From the NCBI RefSeq assembly GCF_018917865.1, contig NZ_JAHLPM010000011.1, positions 62,001 through 126,000 on the forward strand: 64,000 nucleotides of DNA. Reading direction: 5' to 3'. This document shows positions 47,508 to 56,671 of the stretch, one piece after another. The translations under genes and the position numbers were made by a program. This DNA is from Tissierella simiarum. GTDB lineage: Bacteria > Bacillota > Clostridia > Tissierellales > Tissierellaceae. The notes under the pieces are model-generated. The model saw nothing but the letters and a program-made list of their open reading frames with translations. It had not been told where the DNA came from and searched no databases. How positions within the stretch are numbered: the stretch's first letter is position 1; every line of letters begins with the position of its first letter.

Positions 47508-48392
47508 GTGAATTTGAGGCATTTGCGTATTTTTAAAACTGTATGCGAAGAAGAGAGTATTACAAAGGCATCTGAAAAGCTGTTTATGACACAGCCAGCA
47601 GTTTCTCATGCAATCAATGAACTAGAATGCTATTTAGGCATTTGTTTATTTGATAGAATTTCAAGAAGGCTTTATTTAAATGAAACAGGCAAACTATTTC
47701 TAAGAAAAGCAATAAAGCTTTTAGATTTATATGATGACTTGGAACAAAACGCCAAAGAATTAGAAGACAATGCAACTATCAAAATTGGATCAAGCATAAC
47801 CATTGCAAATTTTATTTTACCTAAAGCAATAGCAAAATTTGAAACGGTTTGCAAGAATACTCCCATCAAGGTTATAATTGACAATGCCAGAAATATTGAA
47901 AATATGCTACTTAACAATGAAATTGATTTAGGGTTGATTGAAGGAGTTATTTATAAGGAAGAGTTAATAAAAATCCCATTTTCAAACTATAGATTGGCAG
48001 TATTCTGTTCGCCTGAACATAAATTTGTGTCAGAAAAATCGATAGATGTTAATACGTTAATAAAGGAAAGATTATTGTTGAGAGAAGAAGGCAGTGCCAT
48101 TCGTGATATTTTTGACAGTGCATTATTATTACATAATATAACTGTAAATCCAGAGTGGACAAGTGTAAATTCACAAGCTTTAATCTATGCGGTAAAGCAA
48201 AACTTAGGAATAAGTGTGTTGCCCAAAATATTAGTAGAAAAGGAACTTAGCAGTGAAGAGCTTTTTGAAGTAAAAGTAAATGATTTTGAATTAATCAGTG
48301 TAAATCATATTGTATTTCATAAAGATAAGATTCAAACTAAGAATTATAAAACGCTAATTGAACTAATCAAGAATAAAGCAAGGGATAAATAG
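47508..48392 (+). CDS. LysR-family transcriptional regulator
   Basis: 294 residues from GTG behind AAGGGAGAG. N-terminal HTH (LRHLRIFKTVCEEESITKASEKLFMTQPAVSHAINELECYLGICLFDR) and periplasmic-binding-like effector domain. Divergent from the chrA pair with a 128-bp shared gap, so it most likely controls those transporters. Confidence 0.92.
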   Translation: MNLRHLRIFKTVCEEESITKASEKLFMTQPAVSHAINELECYLGICLFDRISRRLYLNETGKLFLRKAIKLLDLYDDLEQNAKELEDNATIKIGSSITIANFILPKAIAKFETVCKNTPIKVIIDNARNIENMLLNNEIDLGLIEGVIYKEELIKIPFSNYRLAVFCSPEHKFVSEKSIDVNTLIKERLLLREEGSAIRDIFDSALLLHNITVNPEWTSVNSQALIYAVKQNLGISVLPKILVEKELSSEELFEVKVNDFELISVNHIVFHKDKIQTKNYKTLIELIKNKARDK

Positions 48393-48427
48393 ATTACCTC
48401 TATTAAAAAAATCAAAAGAATTCATCT

Positions 48428-48466
48428 AAGATTACTATTAAATTAATTATAGTAATCTTTTTTATT
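48428..48466 (+). terminator. Terminator of the LysR gene
   Basis: AAGATTACTAT (48428-48438) pairs with ATAGTAATCTT (48449-48459), T-run follows. Confidence 0.85.
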
Positions 48467-48510
48467 TAGGGTATAATAACCTAAAATAACTTATGAAAGG
48501 AAGTGATAGT

Positions 48511-50298
48511 ATGACTAACTCAAATAGAGTACCCAATAGATTGATAAATGAGAAATCTCCTTATCTTCTACAACATGCCCATAATCCTGTGGATTGGTAT
48601 CCTTGGGGTGATGAAGCTTTTACTAAAGCAAAAACAGAAGATAAGCCAATATTCTTAAGTATAGGATATAGCACATGCCATTGGTGTCATGTAATGAATA
48701 GAGAGTCTTTTCAAGATGAAGAGGTTGCAAAGGTTTTAAATGAATACTTTGTACCTATCAAAGTGGATAGAGAAGAAAGACCAGATATAGATAAAGTCTA
48801 TATGACTTTTGCAGAGGCTATGACTGGTAGTGGAGGTTGGCCTTTAAATGTATTAATTACAGCTGAAGGTAATCCGTTTTTTATAGGAACATATTTTCCT
48901 AAAAAAAGCAGAGATAGGCTAACGGGACTAATAGACTTGTTAGAGAAAACTCATAGACTTTGGAATAAAGATAAAGAAAAGATAAAAGAGGAGAGTAATT
49001 ATATAGTAGAAGAAGTTAAAGATAGATATATGGATTATGCTGAAGGAGATATTGAGGAAGATATATATGATAAAACTAAAGAAGGCTTAAAAAGGATATT
49101 TGATAGACGTAATGGAGGATTCGGAAGATATCCTAAATTTCCTATGCCTCAGTACGTTTGGTTTTTGTTAGAATATGGACATAGAAAAGACGATAAAGAA
49201 TCTATTGAAATAGCAACAATTACCTTAGATAAAATGTATAAAGGTGGCATATTTGATCATGTAGGATATGGATTTTGTAGGTATTCTGTAGATGAGAAGT
49301 GGCTAGTACCTCACTTTGAAAAAATGTTATATGATAATGCTCTATTATCTATAACTTATGCTAAAGCATATGAGACAACTAAAAACTTCTTATATAAAGA
49401 GATAGGAGAAAAAATATTTGAGTTTGTACTACGAGATATGACATCAGGAGAGGGCGGATTTTATTCAGCCTTAGATGCAGATTCAGAGGGGGAAGAAGGA
49501 AAATTTTATGTTTTTGATTACAAAGAGATTATAGATTTATTAGGTGAAGAATTAGGAAGCTTATATTGTAGATATTATGATATAAGTAAAAAAGGTAATT
49601 TTGAAGGTAAGAATATTCCTAATTTAATAAATCAAGATTTAGAAAACATGAGTAGTTCAGATAAGTCTAAATTAGATAGTATTAATCAAATGCTATTTAA
49701 CTATAGAGAAAAGCGAGTCAAACCCCATAGAGATGAAAAAATATTGACTTCTTGGAATGGGCTTATGATAGGTGCTTTAGCTTATGGTGGAATAACTTTT
49801 GATAACAGGGTATATATTAATAGAGCAAAAAAAGCTGCAGACTTTATTATAGCCAATTGCATAGATAAAGAAGGACATTTATTATCTACTTATATAGATG
49901 GAAAATCTTATAACATTGGTTTTTTAGAGGATTATGCTTTCTTTATATATGGACTTCTTCAATTATTTGAATCTACAAAGGAAGATGTATATTTAAATAT
50001 TGGAATAAAATTAACTGAAGATATGCTAAAGCTATTTTGGGATGAAAAAGAAGGAGGGTTATATTTTTACAGTAATATATCAGAACAGTTAATTTCAAAG
50101 CCAAAGGATTTCTATGATGGAGCTATACCATCAGGAAACTCTTTTGCTTTAATAAGTTTATTAAAGTTATATATGATTATTAAAGAAGAAAAGTATAGTG
50201 AAAGAGTTAGACAAATTCTGTATGCTGTTGGCGAAGATATAAATAATAATCCTCTTTCTCATATTTATTCAATTATAGCTTTAGGAAATTTATATTAG
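48511..50298 (+). CDS. YyaL-like thioredoxin-domain protein (DUF255)
   Basis: 595 residues from the ATG after GAAAGGAAGTG. N-terminal thioredoxin-like domain with [23 protein letters not shown] and [17 protein letters not shown], followed by an (alpha/alpha)6-barrel domain ([46 protein letters not shown]). Widespread spermatogenesis-associated-20/YyaL family of unknown function. Somewhat shorter than the usual 650-700 residues. A partial 5' copy lies at 45952. Confidence 0.9.
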   Translation: MTNSNRVPNRLINEKSPYLLQHAHNPVDWYPWGDEAFTKAKTEDKPIFLSIGYSTCHWCHVMNRESFQDEEVAKVLNEYFVPIKVDREERPDIDKVYMTFAEAMTGSGGWPLNVLITAEGNPFFIGTYFPKKSRDRLTGLIDLLEKTHRLWNKDKEKIKEESNYIVEEVKDRYMDYAEGDIEEDIYDKTKEGLKRIFDRRNGGFGRYPKFPMPQYVWFLLEYGHRKDDKESIEIATITLDKMYKGGIFDHVGYGFCRYSVDEKWLVPHFEKMLYDNALLSITYAKAYETTKNFLYKEIGEKIFEFVLRDMTSGEGGFYSALDADSEGEEGKFYVFDYKEIIDLLGEELGSLYCRYYDISKKGNFEGKNIPNLINQDLENMSSSDKSKLDSINQMLFNYREKRVKPHRDEKILTSWNGLMIGALAYGGITFDNRVYINRAKKAADFIIANCIDKEGHLLSTYIDGKSYNIGFLEDYAFFIYGLLQLFESTKEDVYLNIGIKLTEDMLKLFWDEKEGGLYFYSNISEQLISKPKDFYDGAIPSGNSFALISLLKLYMIIKEEKYSERVRQILYAVGEDINNNPLSHIYSIIALGNLY

Positions 50299-50332
50299 AA
50301 ATGATGGAATATCTACAAAAGAATATATTTAC

Positions 50333-50370
50333 AATTATGAAAACTAGGAAAAATCCTAGTTTTCATAATT
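50333..50370 (+). terminator. Perfect 17-bp hairpin terminator after the YyaL-like gene
   Basis: AATTATGAAAACTAGGA-aaaa-TCCTAGTTTTCATAATT. The stem is exact over 17 bp. Confidence 0.82.
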
Positions 50371-50502
50371 TATTAACAAAAATAGATTTGTTTAATATAT
50401 GTTTCTAAAAATCATGCATCAATTCATATTATATGGTATACTCCTTATAATTATATTGGTTAATAATATTTAATAAATTAAAATAACTTAGGAGGGATTA
50501 AT

Positions 50503-51540
50503 TTGAATAAAGTAAGACGATTAAAGGAAAATTCAAAGATAGCAATTATTTCTCCATCAAATGGTCTTCCATTTTTGTTTCCAGAAAACTATGAGCTTGG
50601 AATTAAGAATTTAAAAGAAATATTCAATCTGGATATTGTAGAAATGCCTACTGCAAGAATGTCTCCTGAGGAGCTATATAAAAGCCCCGAAAAAAGAGCT
50701 AAGGATATTAATGAAGCTTTTAAAGACAATTCTATAGATGGAATTATTACTTCAATAGGAGGATATGAGTCTGTACGTATACTTGAATATTTGGATTTAG
50801 ATTTGATTTTAAATAACCCAAAATTTATAATGGGATTTTCAGATGCAACTACTTTCCTATCTTATTTGAACTATAAAGGCATGATAACTTTTTATGGCCC
50901 ATCAATTATGGCAGGATTTGCGCAATTGCAGCATTTACCTGTAGAAAGTATAGAACATATTAAATCAATAATGTTTGAAGAAAATTATCCCTATAAATAT
51001 AATAGTTATCCCATGTATACAAATGGATATAAAGACTGGAATAACAAAGATACCATTGGAGAATGTACTGAATTTTGTTCTAATGAAGATGGCTATATGT
51101 TTCTTCAAGGAGATAAGATAACAGAAGGGTTATTATGGGGAGGATGTATTGAAGTATTGGAATTTTTGAAAGGAACAAAGTATTGGCCAGATGAGAAATT
51201 CTGGAATGATAAAATATTGTTTTTTGAAACATCAGAAGAAAAGCCATCACCTCAGAATGTAGGTTATATGCTAAGAAATTATGGAACTCAAGGAATCTTG
51301 AATAAAGTGAAAGGAATATTATTTGGGAGACCAAAAGACTATAATGAGGAAGAAAAGAATGAATTAAATAAAATTGTTTTCAATATAGTAAATTTTGAGT
51401 TTGGAGTTAAAGATGTTCCAATAATTATGAATGTAGATTCTGGACATACAGACCCTAAGATCATATTGCCTTTAGGCGGAAGAATGAAAATAGATTCTAG
51501 AAAGAGAGAGATCTACTTAATGGAAAGTCCTTTTATTTAA
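50503..51540 (+). CDS. S66 family peptidase (LD-carboxypeptidase / MccF-like)
   Basis: 345 residues from TTG after GGAGGG. ISPSNGLPFLFPENYELGI, TSIGGYESVRILEYLD, and IMGFSDATTFL with the nucleophilic Ser, plus a Glu (FFETSEE) and His (DSGHTDP). The length and SIGGYES version suit the MccF-like branch that cleaves acyl-adenylate antibiotics such as microcin C, but muropeptide LD-carboxypeptidases are close relatives. Followed 33 bp on by a GNAT gene. Confidence 0.88.
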   Translation: MNKVRRLKENSKIAIISPSNGLPFLFPENYELGIKNLKEIFNLDIVEMPTARMSPEELYKSPEKRAKDINEAFKDNSIDGIITSIGGYESVRILEYLDLDLILNNPKFIMGFSDATTFLSYLNYKGMITFYGPSIMAGFAQLQHLPVESIEHIKSIMFEENYPYKYNSYPMYTNGYKDWNNKDTIGECTEFCSNEDGYMFLQGDKITEGLLWGGCIEVLEFLKGTKYWPDEKFWNDKILFFETSEEKPSPQNVGYMLRNYGTQGILNKVKGILFGRPKDYNEEEKNELNKIVFNIVNFEFGVKDVPIIMNVDSGHTDPKIILPLGGRMKIDSRKREIYLMESPFI

Positions 51541-51573
51541 ATATAAAAAGATAATTCTAGGGAGATGATAGGC

Positions 51574-52071
51574 ATGGCTATAAGAAATATAGAACAACCT
51601 AATATTATTATAGTAGATAATGAGTTAAGATTAAGAAAAGCAAGAGAGGAAGAATGGAAAGTAGCATTGCCTTGGTATGAAAATTCAAAAGTATTATATT
51701 ATTCAGAAGGCTTGATACAAGGAATATACGATATGGAAATTGTAAATAGAATGTATGGTTACTTAAGCAGTATAGGAGAGTTATATTTTATAGAAATCTT
51801 AGAAAAAGATACTTGGATACCTATAGGAGATATAACTTTATCAGAAAAAAATATGCCTATAATAATAGGTGATGAAAAATATTGGGGAAGAGGAATAGGT
51901 AAAAAATCAGTGCTAGCATTAATAGATAGGGCAAAATCCATTAAATTAGATAAGATTCAGATACCTACTATCTATAAATATAATGAAAGATCCAAGAACT
52001 TATTTATATCGATTGGATTTATAAAGGTTAAAGAAGATGAAGATAGTGAATCCTATGAACTAAAATTATAG
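51574..52071 (+). CDS. GNAT family N-acetyltransferase
   Basis: 165 residues from the ATG at 51574; the upstream in-frame ATG abuts the GGGAG ribosome site, so is too close. LRLRKAREEEWKVALPWYEN, IGDEKYWGRGIGKKSVLALIDRA and YNERSKNLFISIGF show a GNAT fold. Likely acylates a small molecule. Pairing with an S66 peptidase recalls the MccF/MccE resistance pair, but that is by analogy. Confidence 0.85.
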   Translation: MAIRNIEQPNIIIVDNELRLRKAREEEWKVALPWYENSKVLYYSEGLIQGIYDMEIVNRMYGYLSSIGELYFIEILEKDTWIPIGDITLSEKNMPIIIGDEKYWGRGIGKKSVLALIDRAKSIKLDKIQIPTIYKYNERSKNLFISIGFIKVKEDEDSESYELKL

Positions 52072-52112
52072 TAATTATATATAGAAAAATTAATCTTATA
52101 GGGGGATGAAAA

Positions 52113-52535
52113 ATGAAAATTAAAGGAATAAATCATATAACTTTTTCAGTATCAAATTTAGAAAAATCTATAGAGTTTTATAAAAATGTTTTTGATGCAA
52201 AATTACTAGTTAAAGGAGAAAGACTTGCTTATTTTGATTTACAAGGTATATGGCTTGCATTAAATGTCGAAAGTGATATTGAAAGGAATGAAATATATCA
52301 ATCCTATACTCATATGAGCTTTTCAATAGACGAAGAGGATTATGAATTTGTGGTAGAAAAACTAAACAAATTAAATGTAAATATAAGAGAAGGTAGACCA
52401 AGATATAAGGAAGAAGGTAAATCAATATATTTTCGAGATCCCGATGGACACTTGTTCGAGTTTCATACAAAGACAAGAGAAGGTAGAATAAAATTTTATA
52501 AAGATAATAGAGAAGAATTAGAATTTTTTATATAA
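52113..52535 (+). CDS. fosB: FosB-like metallothiol transferase (fosfomycin resistance type)
   Basis: 140 residues of the VOC fold. IKGINHITFSVSNLEKSIEF, KLLVKGERLAYFDLQGIWLA, YTHMSFS, IYFRDPDGHLFEFHT match FosB closely over its full length; metal ligands His8, the His of YTHM and the Glu of LFEFH are present. FosB adds a thiol (bacillithiol or cysteine) to fosfomycin. Whether this host makes bacillithiol cannot be judged. GGGGGATG upstream. Confidence 0.88.
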   Translation: MKIKGINHITFSVSNLEKSIEFYKNVFDAKLLVKGERLAYFDLQGIWLALNVESDIERNEIYQSYTHMSFSIDEEDYEFVVEKLNKLNVNIREGRPRYKEEGKSIYFRDPDGHLFEFHTKTREGRIKFYKDNREELEFFI

Positions 52536-52587
52536 AAATTAGTTAAATATATTATTATGGTCACATGGAGTAAAATGATATCCACAG

Positions 52588-52629
52588 AGTATGAAATCTA
52601 TAAGCATAATAGCTTATAGATTTCATACT
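52588..52629 (+). terminator. Perfect 18-bp hairpin after fosB
   Basis: AGTATGAAATCTATAAGC pairs exactly with GCTTATAGATTTCATACT around ATAATA. A long exact stem without a strong T-run. Confidence 0.65.
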
Positions 52630-52663
52630 ATTTAAATTTAAAATATGGATAAAGGGAGAGAAT

Positions 52664-53104
52664 ATGGATATAACAGAAGGAGCTTTTGTAGTAATATTTA
52701 ATGAGGAAAAGAGAATACTCCTTGTTAGGAGGAGAGATTTTCCTATTTGGGATTTACCAGGAGGAAGACTGGAGAAAAATGAAATTATTGAAGAATGTGC
52801 TATAAGAGAAACAGAAGAGGAGACAGGGTATATGGTTGTAGTTGAAAAGAAAACTGGAGAATATTACAGACCACAGTTTAGCGATAGACAACATATATTT
52901 ATAGCTAAAATAGTGGATGGAAAACCAAGAGATAAAAGTGATGAAACATCAGCATTAAGATGGTTTTCAGTCAGTAATTTGCCTATATTAATGGTTCCTC
53001 ATAGAAGAGAGCAGATAAAGGATTCTATTTCGCAAGAACATTTAGTAAAAAAGATACTAAATGAGTCTAGAATTATTTTATGGCTAAGGAAAATGAAGAA
53101 CTGA
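52664..53104 (+). CDS. NUDIX hydrolase
   Basis: 146 residues. The Nudix box is intact: GGRLEKNEIIEECAIRETEEETGY (G-x5-E-x7-R-E-x-x-E-E-x-G). Preceding LVRRRDFPIWDLPGG is typical of nucleotide-hydrolysing members. Substrate not deducible. Followed 17 bp on by an acetyltransferase gene. Confidence 0.92.
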   Translation: MDITEGAFVVIFNEEKRILLVRRRDFPIWDLPGGRLEKNEIIEECAIRETEEETGYMVVVEKKTGEYYRPQFSDRQHIFIAKIVDGKPRDKSDETSALRWFSVSNLPILMVPHRREQIKDSISQEHLVKKILNESRIILWLRKMKN

Positions 53105-53121
53105 AAAAGGAGATAATCATA

Positions 53122-53673
53122 ATGAGAAGTGAAAAAGAAAAGATGTTAGCAGGAGAGCTATATGATGCTAGTGATGAGATCTTATCTAAAGAAAGGGAAT
53201 ATGCTAGAAGTGTGAGCTTTGAATTTAACAATTCAAGACCTAACGAAATTGAAAAAAGAAAAGAAATTTTAAAGAGGTTAATTAAATTAAAAGGAGATTT
53301 TCTTATAGAACCTCCATTTCATTTTGATTATGGATATAATATAGAAATTGGTGATAATTTTTTTGCTAATTTTGATTGTGTGATTCTTGATGTAAATAAA
53401 GTTAAAATTGGAGATAATGTTTTGCTAGGACCAAATGTACAGATTTATACGGCTACTCATCCGCTAGATCCTAAGGAAAGGATGGCTGGTAAAGAAGCAG
53501 CTAAACCTATAATAATAGGAAATAATGTATGGATTGGTGGAGGAACAGTCATATGTCCAGGAGTACGTATTGGAAATAATACAACAATTGGAGCAGGAAG
53601 TGTTGTTACTAAAGATATACCTAATAATGTGTTGGCAGTAGGTAATCCATGTAAAGTAATAAAAGAGGTTTAA
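53122..53673 (+). CDS. Maltose/galactoside O-acetyltransferase-like enzyme
   Basis: 183 residues from the ATG after AAAAAGGAG. N-terminal MAC domain (EKEKMLAGELYDASDEIL) and left-handed beta-helix with FANFDCVILD, IYTATHPLDPKERMAGKE, GGGTVICPGVRIGNNTTIGAGSVVTKDIP. This is the Maa/LacA group that acetylates sugars. Co-transcribed with the NUDIX gene. Confidence 0.92.
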   Translation: MRSEKEKMLAGELYDASDEILSKEREYARSVSFEFNNSRPNEIEKRKEILKRLIKLKGDFLIEPPFHFDYGYNIEIGDNFFANFDCVILDVNKVKIGDNVLLGPNVQIYTATHPLDPKERMAGKEAAKPIIIGNNVWIGGGTVICPGVRIGNNTTIGAGSVVTKDIPNNVLAVGNPCKVIKEV

Positions 53674-53847
53674 TAAATAGTGTTATAAAAGAACAGAATA
53701 GAATAGAAACATTGTAAAAAATGTGATTCTCTTGATATTACTCCCTTTAAGTGGATACGAATTTAAAAATAAATATTTCTAATTTTTATAGACTTTTAAA
53801 AGAAAAAATTAAAAATATAGGTCCTTCTTTATTGATGTAGAAATACT

Positions 53848-53876
53848 TTGACAGTTATAAAATAAAAGAGTATGAT
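53848..53876 (+). promoter_or_regulatory. Sigma-A-type promoter of the alcohol dehydrogenase gene
   Basis: TTGACA (53848-53853), 17-bp spacer, TATGAT (53871-53876). It accounts for the 273-bp gap before the dehydrogenase; the rest shows no feature. Confidence 0.75.
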
Positions 53877-53946
53877 TATATGTAATAAATAGTTAATAAA
53901 TTAACACAATATAACATCGCAGTAAGATAAAAGGAGGAATAGTATC

Positions 53947-54990
53947 GTGAAAGCTCTCATTTTCAAAGATATTAATCAAATTGAATTACAAGAAATAGAA
54001 AGACCTATACTTGAAAAAGAAACTGATGCAATAATTAGAATTACTATGACAACTATCTGCGGAAGCGATATTCATTTATACCATGGACATATGCCAACCA
54101 CTCCAGGATATGCATTAGGACATGAGTATGTAGGTATTGTTGAAGAAGTTGGAGGAGCAGTGAAAAGTTTAAAAAAAGGTGATAGAGTAATTGGGCCAGC
54201 TGCTCCTTTTTGTGGATATTGCGAAAACTGTAAAAATGGTCATATAGCTCAATGTGTAAATGGAGGAGTACATGGTAGTGGAAAGGAATTTGGAAATATT
54301 CCAGGTACTCATGCAGAATTTTCACGAGTACCATTTGCTGATAATAACTTAATAAAAGTTCCTGAAAACCTTAAAGACGAACAGGTATTATTCGTAGGTG
54401 ATGTATTGTCTACGGGATACTTTGGTGCAGAAAAATGCAGAATTCAGCCTGGAGATAATGTAGTTATATTTGGCGCTGGTCCCGTTGGATTATGTGCTGT
54501 ACAAGCGGCAAAATTATTTAGTCCTAAAAATATAATTCTTGTAGGAAGAAAAAATCAGTTGAGGCTTGATATAGGGAAAAAACTAGGAGCAACACATATT
54601 ATAAGAACTGATAAAGATGATTTATTTAAAAGTATATCTGAAATAACCAAAGGAAAAAGTGCAGATGCAGCTATTGAAGCCTCTGGATCAGAAATTGCAC
54701 TTCAACAAGCAGTTAAATGTGTAGGAATTAGCGGCAGAGTTTCTCTAGTCGGGCTTTATTCAAAAAATATTGAATTGCCATTACCAGAAATATTTATGAA
54801 GAATATATCTATTGAAATGGGACTAGGATATTTAGGTCATATGCAGCGTTTACTTAATATGGTTGAGTCTGGCCAAATAGATATGACACCTTTAATTACT
54901 CATCACATGAAATTAGATGACATGGTTAAAGCTTATGATCTATTTGAAAATAATCAAAATGAAGTTGTAAAAATTGCAGTAACACCATAG
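53947..54990 (+). CDS. Zinc-dependent alcohol dehydrogenase family protein
   Basis: 347 residues from GTG after AAGGAGG. Catalytic-zinc residues in TTICGSDIHLYHG and GHEYVG; structural-zinc motif C-GYC-ENC-...-C (PFCGYCENCKNGHIAQC); Rossmann VVIFGAGPVGL. Similar to threonine/isopropanol/butanediol dehydrogenases. Coenzyme and substrate uncertain. Monocistronic with consensus promoter and terminator. Confidence 0.9.
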   Translation: MKALIFKDINQIELQEIERPILEKETDAIIRITMTTICGSDIHLYHGHMPTTPGYALGHEYVGIVEEVGGAVKSLKKGDRVIGPAAPFCGYCENCKNGHIAQCVNGGVHGSGKEFGNIPGTHAEFSRVPFADNNLIKVPENLKDEQVLFVGDVLSTGYFGAEKCRIQPGDNVVIFGAGPVGLCAVQAAKLFSPKNIILVGRKNQLRLDIGKKLGATHIIRTDKDDLFKSISEITKGKSADAAIEASGSEIALQQAVKCVGISGRVSLVGLYSKNIELPLPEIFMKNISIEMGLGYLGHMQRLLNMVESGQIDMTPLITHHMKLDDMVKAYDLFENNQNEVVKIAVTP

Positions 54991-55014
54991 AGTTTACAAC
55001 TAAGGGTACTATTA

Positions 55015-55056
55015 TAAATCCTCTATTTCCATTTTTAAATGGTAGTAGAGGATTTA
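55015..55056 (+). terminator. Terminator of the alcohol dehydrogenase gene
   Basis: AAATCCTCTA pairs with TAGAGGATTT around a structured loop; imperfect inner pairing (TTTCCATTT/AAATGGTAG). Confidence 0.75.
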
Positions 55057-55164
55057 TAAATATTTTAATAAGATTATATACACTGATTATAAGACTCTTA
55101 TTGACTTTAAGTTGATTATATGGTAATTTTATAATATAAATATTAACGGAAGGAGTGGTGTTGT

Positions 55165-55233
55165 ATGATGAAGAAAATAAATAAATTAGAAAACAAAAAA
55201 CTATATGATACTGCTTCTAGGGGAAAAATTTAG
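55165..55233 (+). CDS. 22-residue small ORF, possible leader peptide
   Basis: ATG-ATG start 8-10 nt after a strong GGAAGGAGTGG site; the product is MMKKINKLENKKLYDTASRG plus KI. A terminator-like hairpin (55275-55319) follows and then rsgA. No repeated regulatory codons are obvious. It may be a real small protein or a leader peptide; the ribosome site is the main support. Confidence 0.4.
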   Translation: MMKKINKLENKKLYDTASRGKI

Positions 55234-55274
55234 TATAGTTATTTAGTTATAAATTAATAACTTCTATTTATTGT

Positions 55275-55319
55275 GCCTTGGGTAGTATCAGATACAAATA
55301 ATACCGAGGGGTTTTTTTA
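55275..55319 (+). terminator. Terminator/attenuator hairpin before rsgA
   Basis: CCTTGGGTA pairs (with G-U) with TACCGAGGG, then GTTTTTTT, 32 bp before the rsgA start. Transcription from the upstream promoter would stop here unless the structure is prevented. Confidence 0.7.
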
Positions 55320-55350
55320 TGCCCTAAATTAACCTATAGGAGGCAATAAA

Positions 55351-56418
55351 TTGAAGAAAAGATTATGTGAATTGGGTTTAACGGATGATATAGCTAAAGA
55401 ATTTGAAAATTTCTATGAAGATGGATACTTAGGTAGAGTTATTGCAGAATATAAAGGACTATATAGAGTAGCTACGGAAGAAGATGATATATTAGCTAAA
55501 GTATCAGGAAAAATCATAAATACTGCAATAGATAAAAGTTCATATCCAGCAGTTGGAGATTGGGTAGTGATAGATAGAATAAATAGAAATACTGGAAATG
55601 GAGTGATCCACGAAGTTTTAAATCGTAGGAGTGCAGTTTCAAGGAAAGTTGCTGGAAAGCAAATGGATCAGCAAATTATAGCTTCAAATATAGATACCAT
55701 TTTTATTTGTATGTCAGCTAATAATGATTTTAATCTAAGAAGATTAGAAAGATATATAAGCATAGGGTGGAATAGTGGAGCAACTCCAGTAATTTTATTA
55801 ACTAAAATAGATTTATGTGAGGATTTATATAGAATTGAAAGAGAAATTGAAGATATAGCTATAGGAATCGATATACTGTACGTAAGTTCCTTCACTGGAA
55901 AGGGAATTGAGGAAATTAATAAATATTTAATACCTGGTAAGACTATAGCCGTTATTGGTTCCTCTGGGGTAGGTAAGTCGACTTTAATAAATTTATTATT
56001 AGGTGAAGAAAGGCAGCAGGTAAATAACATTCGAGAAGATGATCATAAAGGTAAACATACAACTACTCATAGAGAACTAATTGTTTTAAAAGATAAAGGT
56101 ATAATTATAGATACTCCAGGCATGAGAGAGATTCAATTTTTAGATGATGCAGACGGAATTGAAGATTCTTTTCACGAAATAATAGATATTGCTAAAGGAT
56201 GTAAGTTTTCTAATTGTAAGCATGATAAAGAACCTGGATGTGCCGTAAAGGCTGCTATTGAAGCAGGAACTATTTCTAAAGAAAGATTACAAAGTTATAA
56301 TAAATTGAAGCGAGAAGTAAGTTTTATGGAAAGAAAGGTAGATAGAAAAGCTAAAAGTGAATCAAAGAAACAATTGATTTTAAAAAATAAAAAGTTAAGA
56401 GAAAATAAAAAAAGATAA
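55351..56418 (+). CDS. rsgA: Ribosome small subunit-dependent GTPase A
   Basis: 355 residues from TTG behind TAGGAGGC. OB domain at the N-terminus, circularly permuted GTPase order: TKIDLCEDL (G4) precedes GSSGVGKSTLINLLLG (G1), TTTHRE (G2) and DTPGMRE (G3); then Cys/His zinc finger (GCKFSNCKHDKEPGC). Acts in late 30S maturation. Several longer-branch RsgA paralogs exist in clostridia; the extended C-terminal basic tail (KKLRENKKR) suits this. Confidence 0.93.
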   Translation: MKKRLCELGLTDDIAKEFENFYEDGYLGRVIAEYKGLYRVATEEDDILAKVSGKIINTAIDKSSYPAVGDWVVIDRINRNTGNGVIHEVLNRRSAVSRKVAGKQMDQQIIASNIDTIFICMSANNDFNLRRLERYISIGWNSGATPVILLTKIDLCEDLYRIEREIEDIAIGIDILYVSSFTGKGIEEINKYLIPGKTIAVIGSSGVGKSTLINLLLGEERQQVNNIREDDHKGKHTTTHRELIVLKDKGIIIDTPGMREIQFLDDADGIEDSFHEIIDIAKGCKFSNCKHDKEPGCAVKAAIEAGTISKERLQSYNKLKREVSFMERKVDRKAKSESKKQLILKNKKLRENKKR

Positions 56419-56422
56419 ATTG

Positions 56423-56462
56423 AACATCTTCATTATTTAAGCTAAATAATGAAGATGTTTTT
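56423..56462 (+). terminator. Terminator of rsgA
   Basis: AACATCTTCATTATTTA pairs exactly with TAAATAATGAAGATGTT, then TTTTT. Confidence 0.9.
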
Positions 56463-56671
56463 TATATTATATAATTACTTTTTTATTTATGAGAATAGCA
56501 GAATATAAAAAATGAAACTATAATTTGGAAAATTGATATTTAAATAGACAGCAAACCCAGTTTTTTGCAATAATTTATTTAAAGGTATATAATATATTTA
56601 ATAGGTCATTTTAAATTGGACTACTTTTAAATTTGAAAAAAATTTATTTAATATATGAAGGAGTGTTAAGT

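Noticed and set aside
45906-48640. Transposon carrying the chromate transporters
   Set aside because: No transposase, terminal inverted repeats or short target duplication seen; the flanking direct repeats are gene copies.
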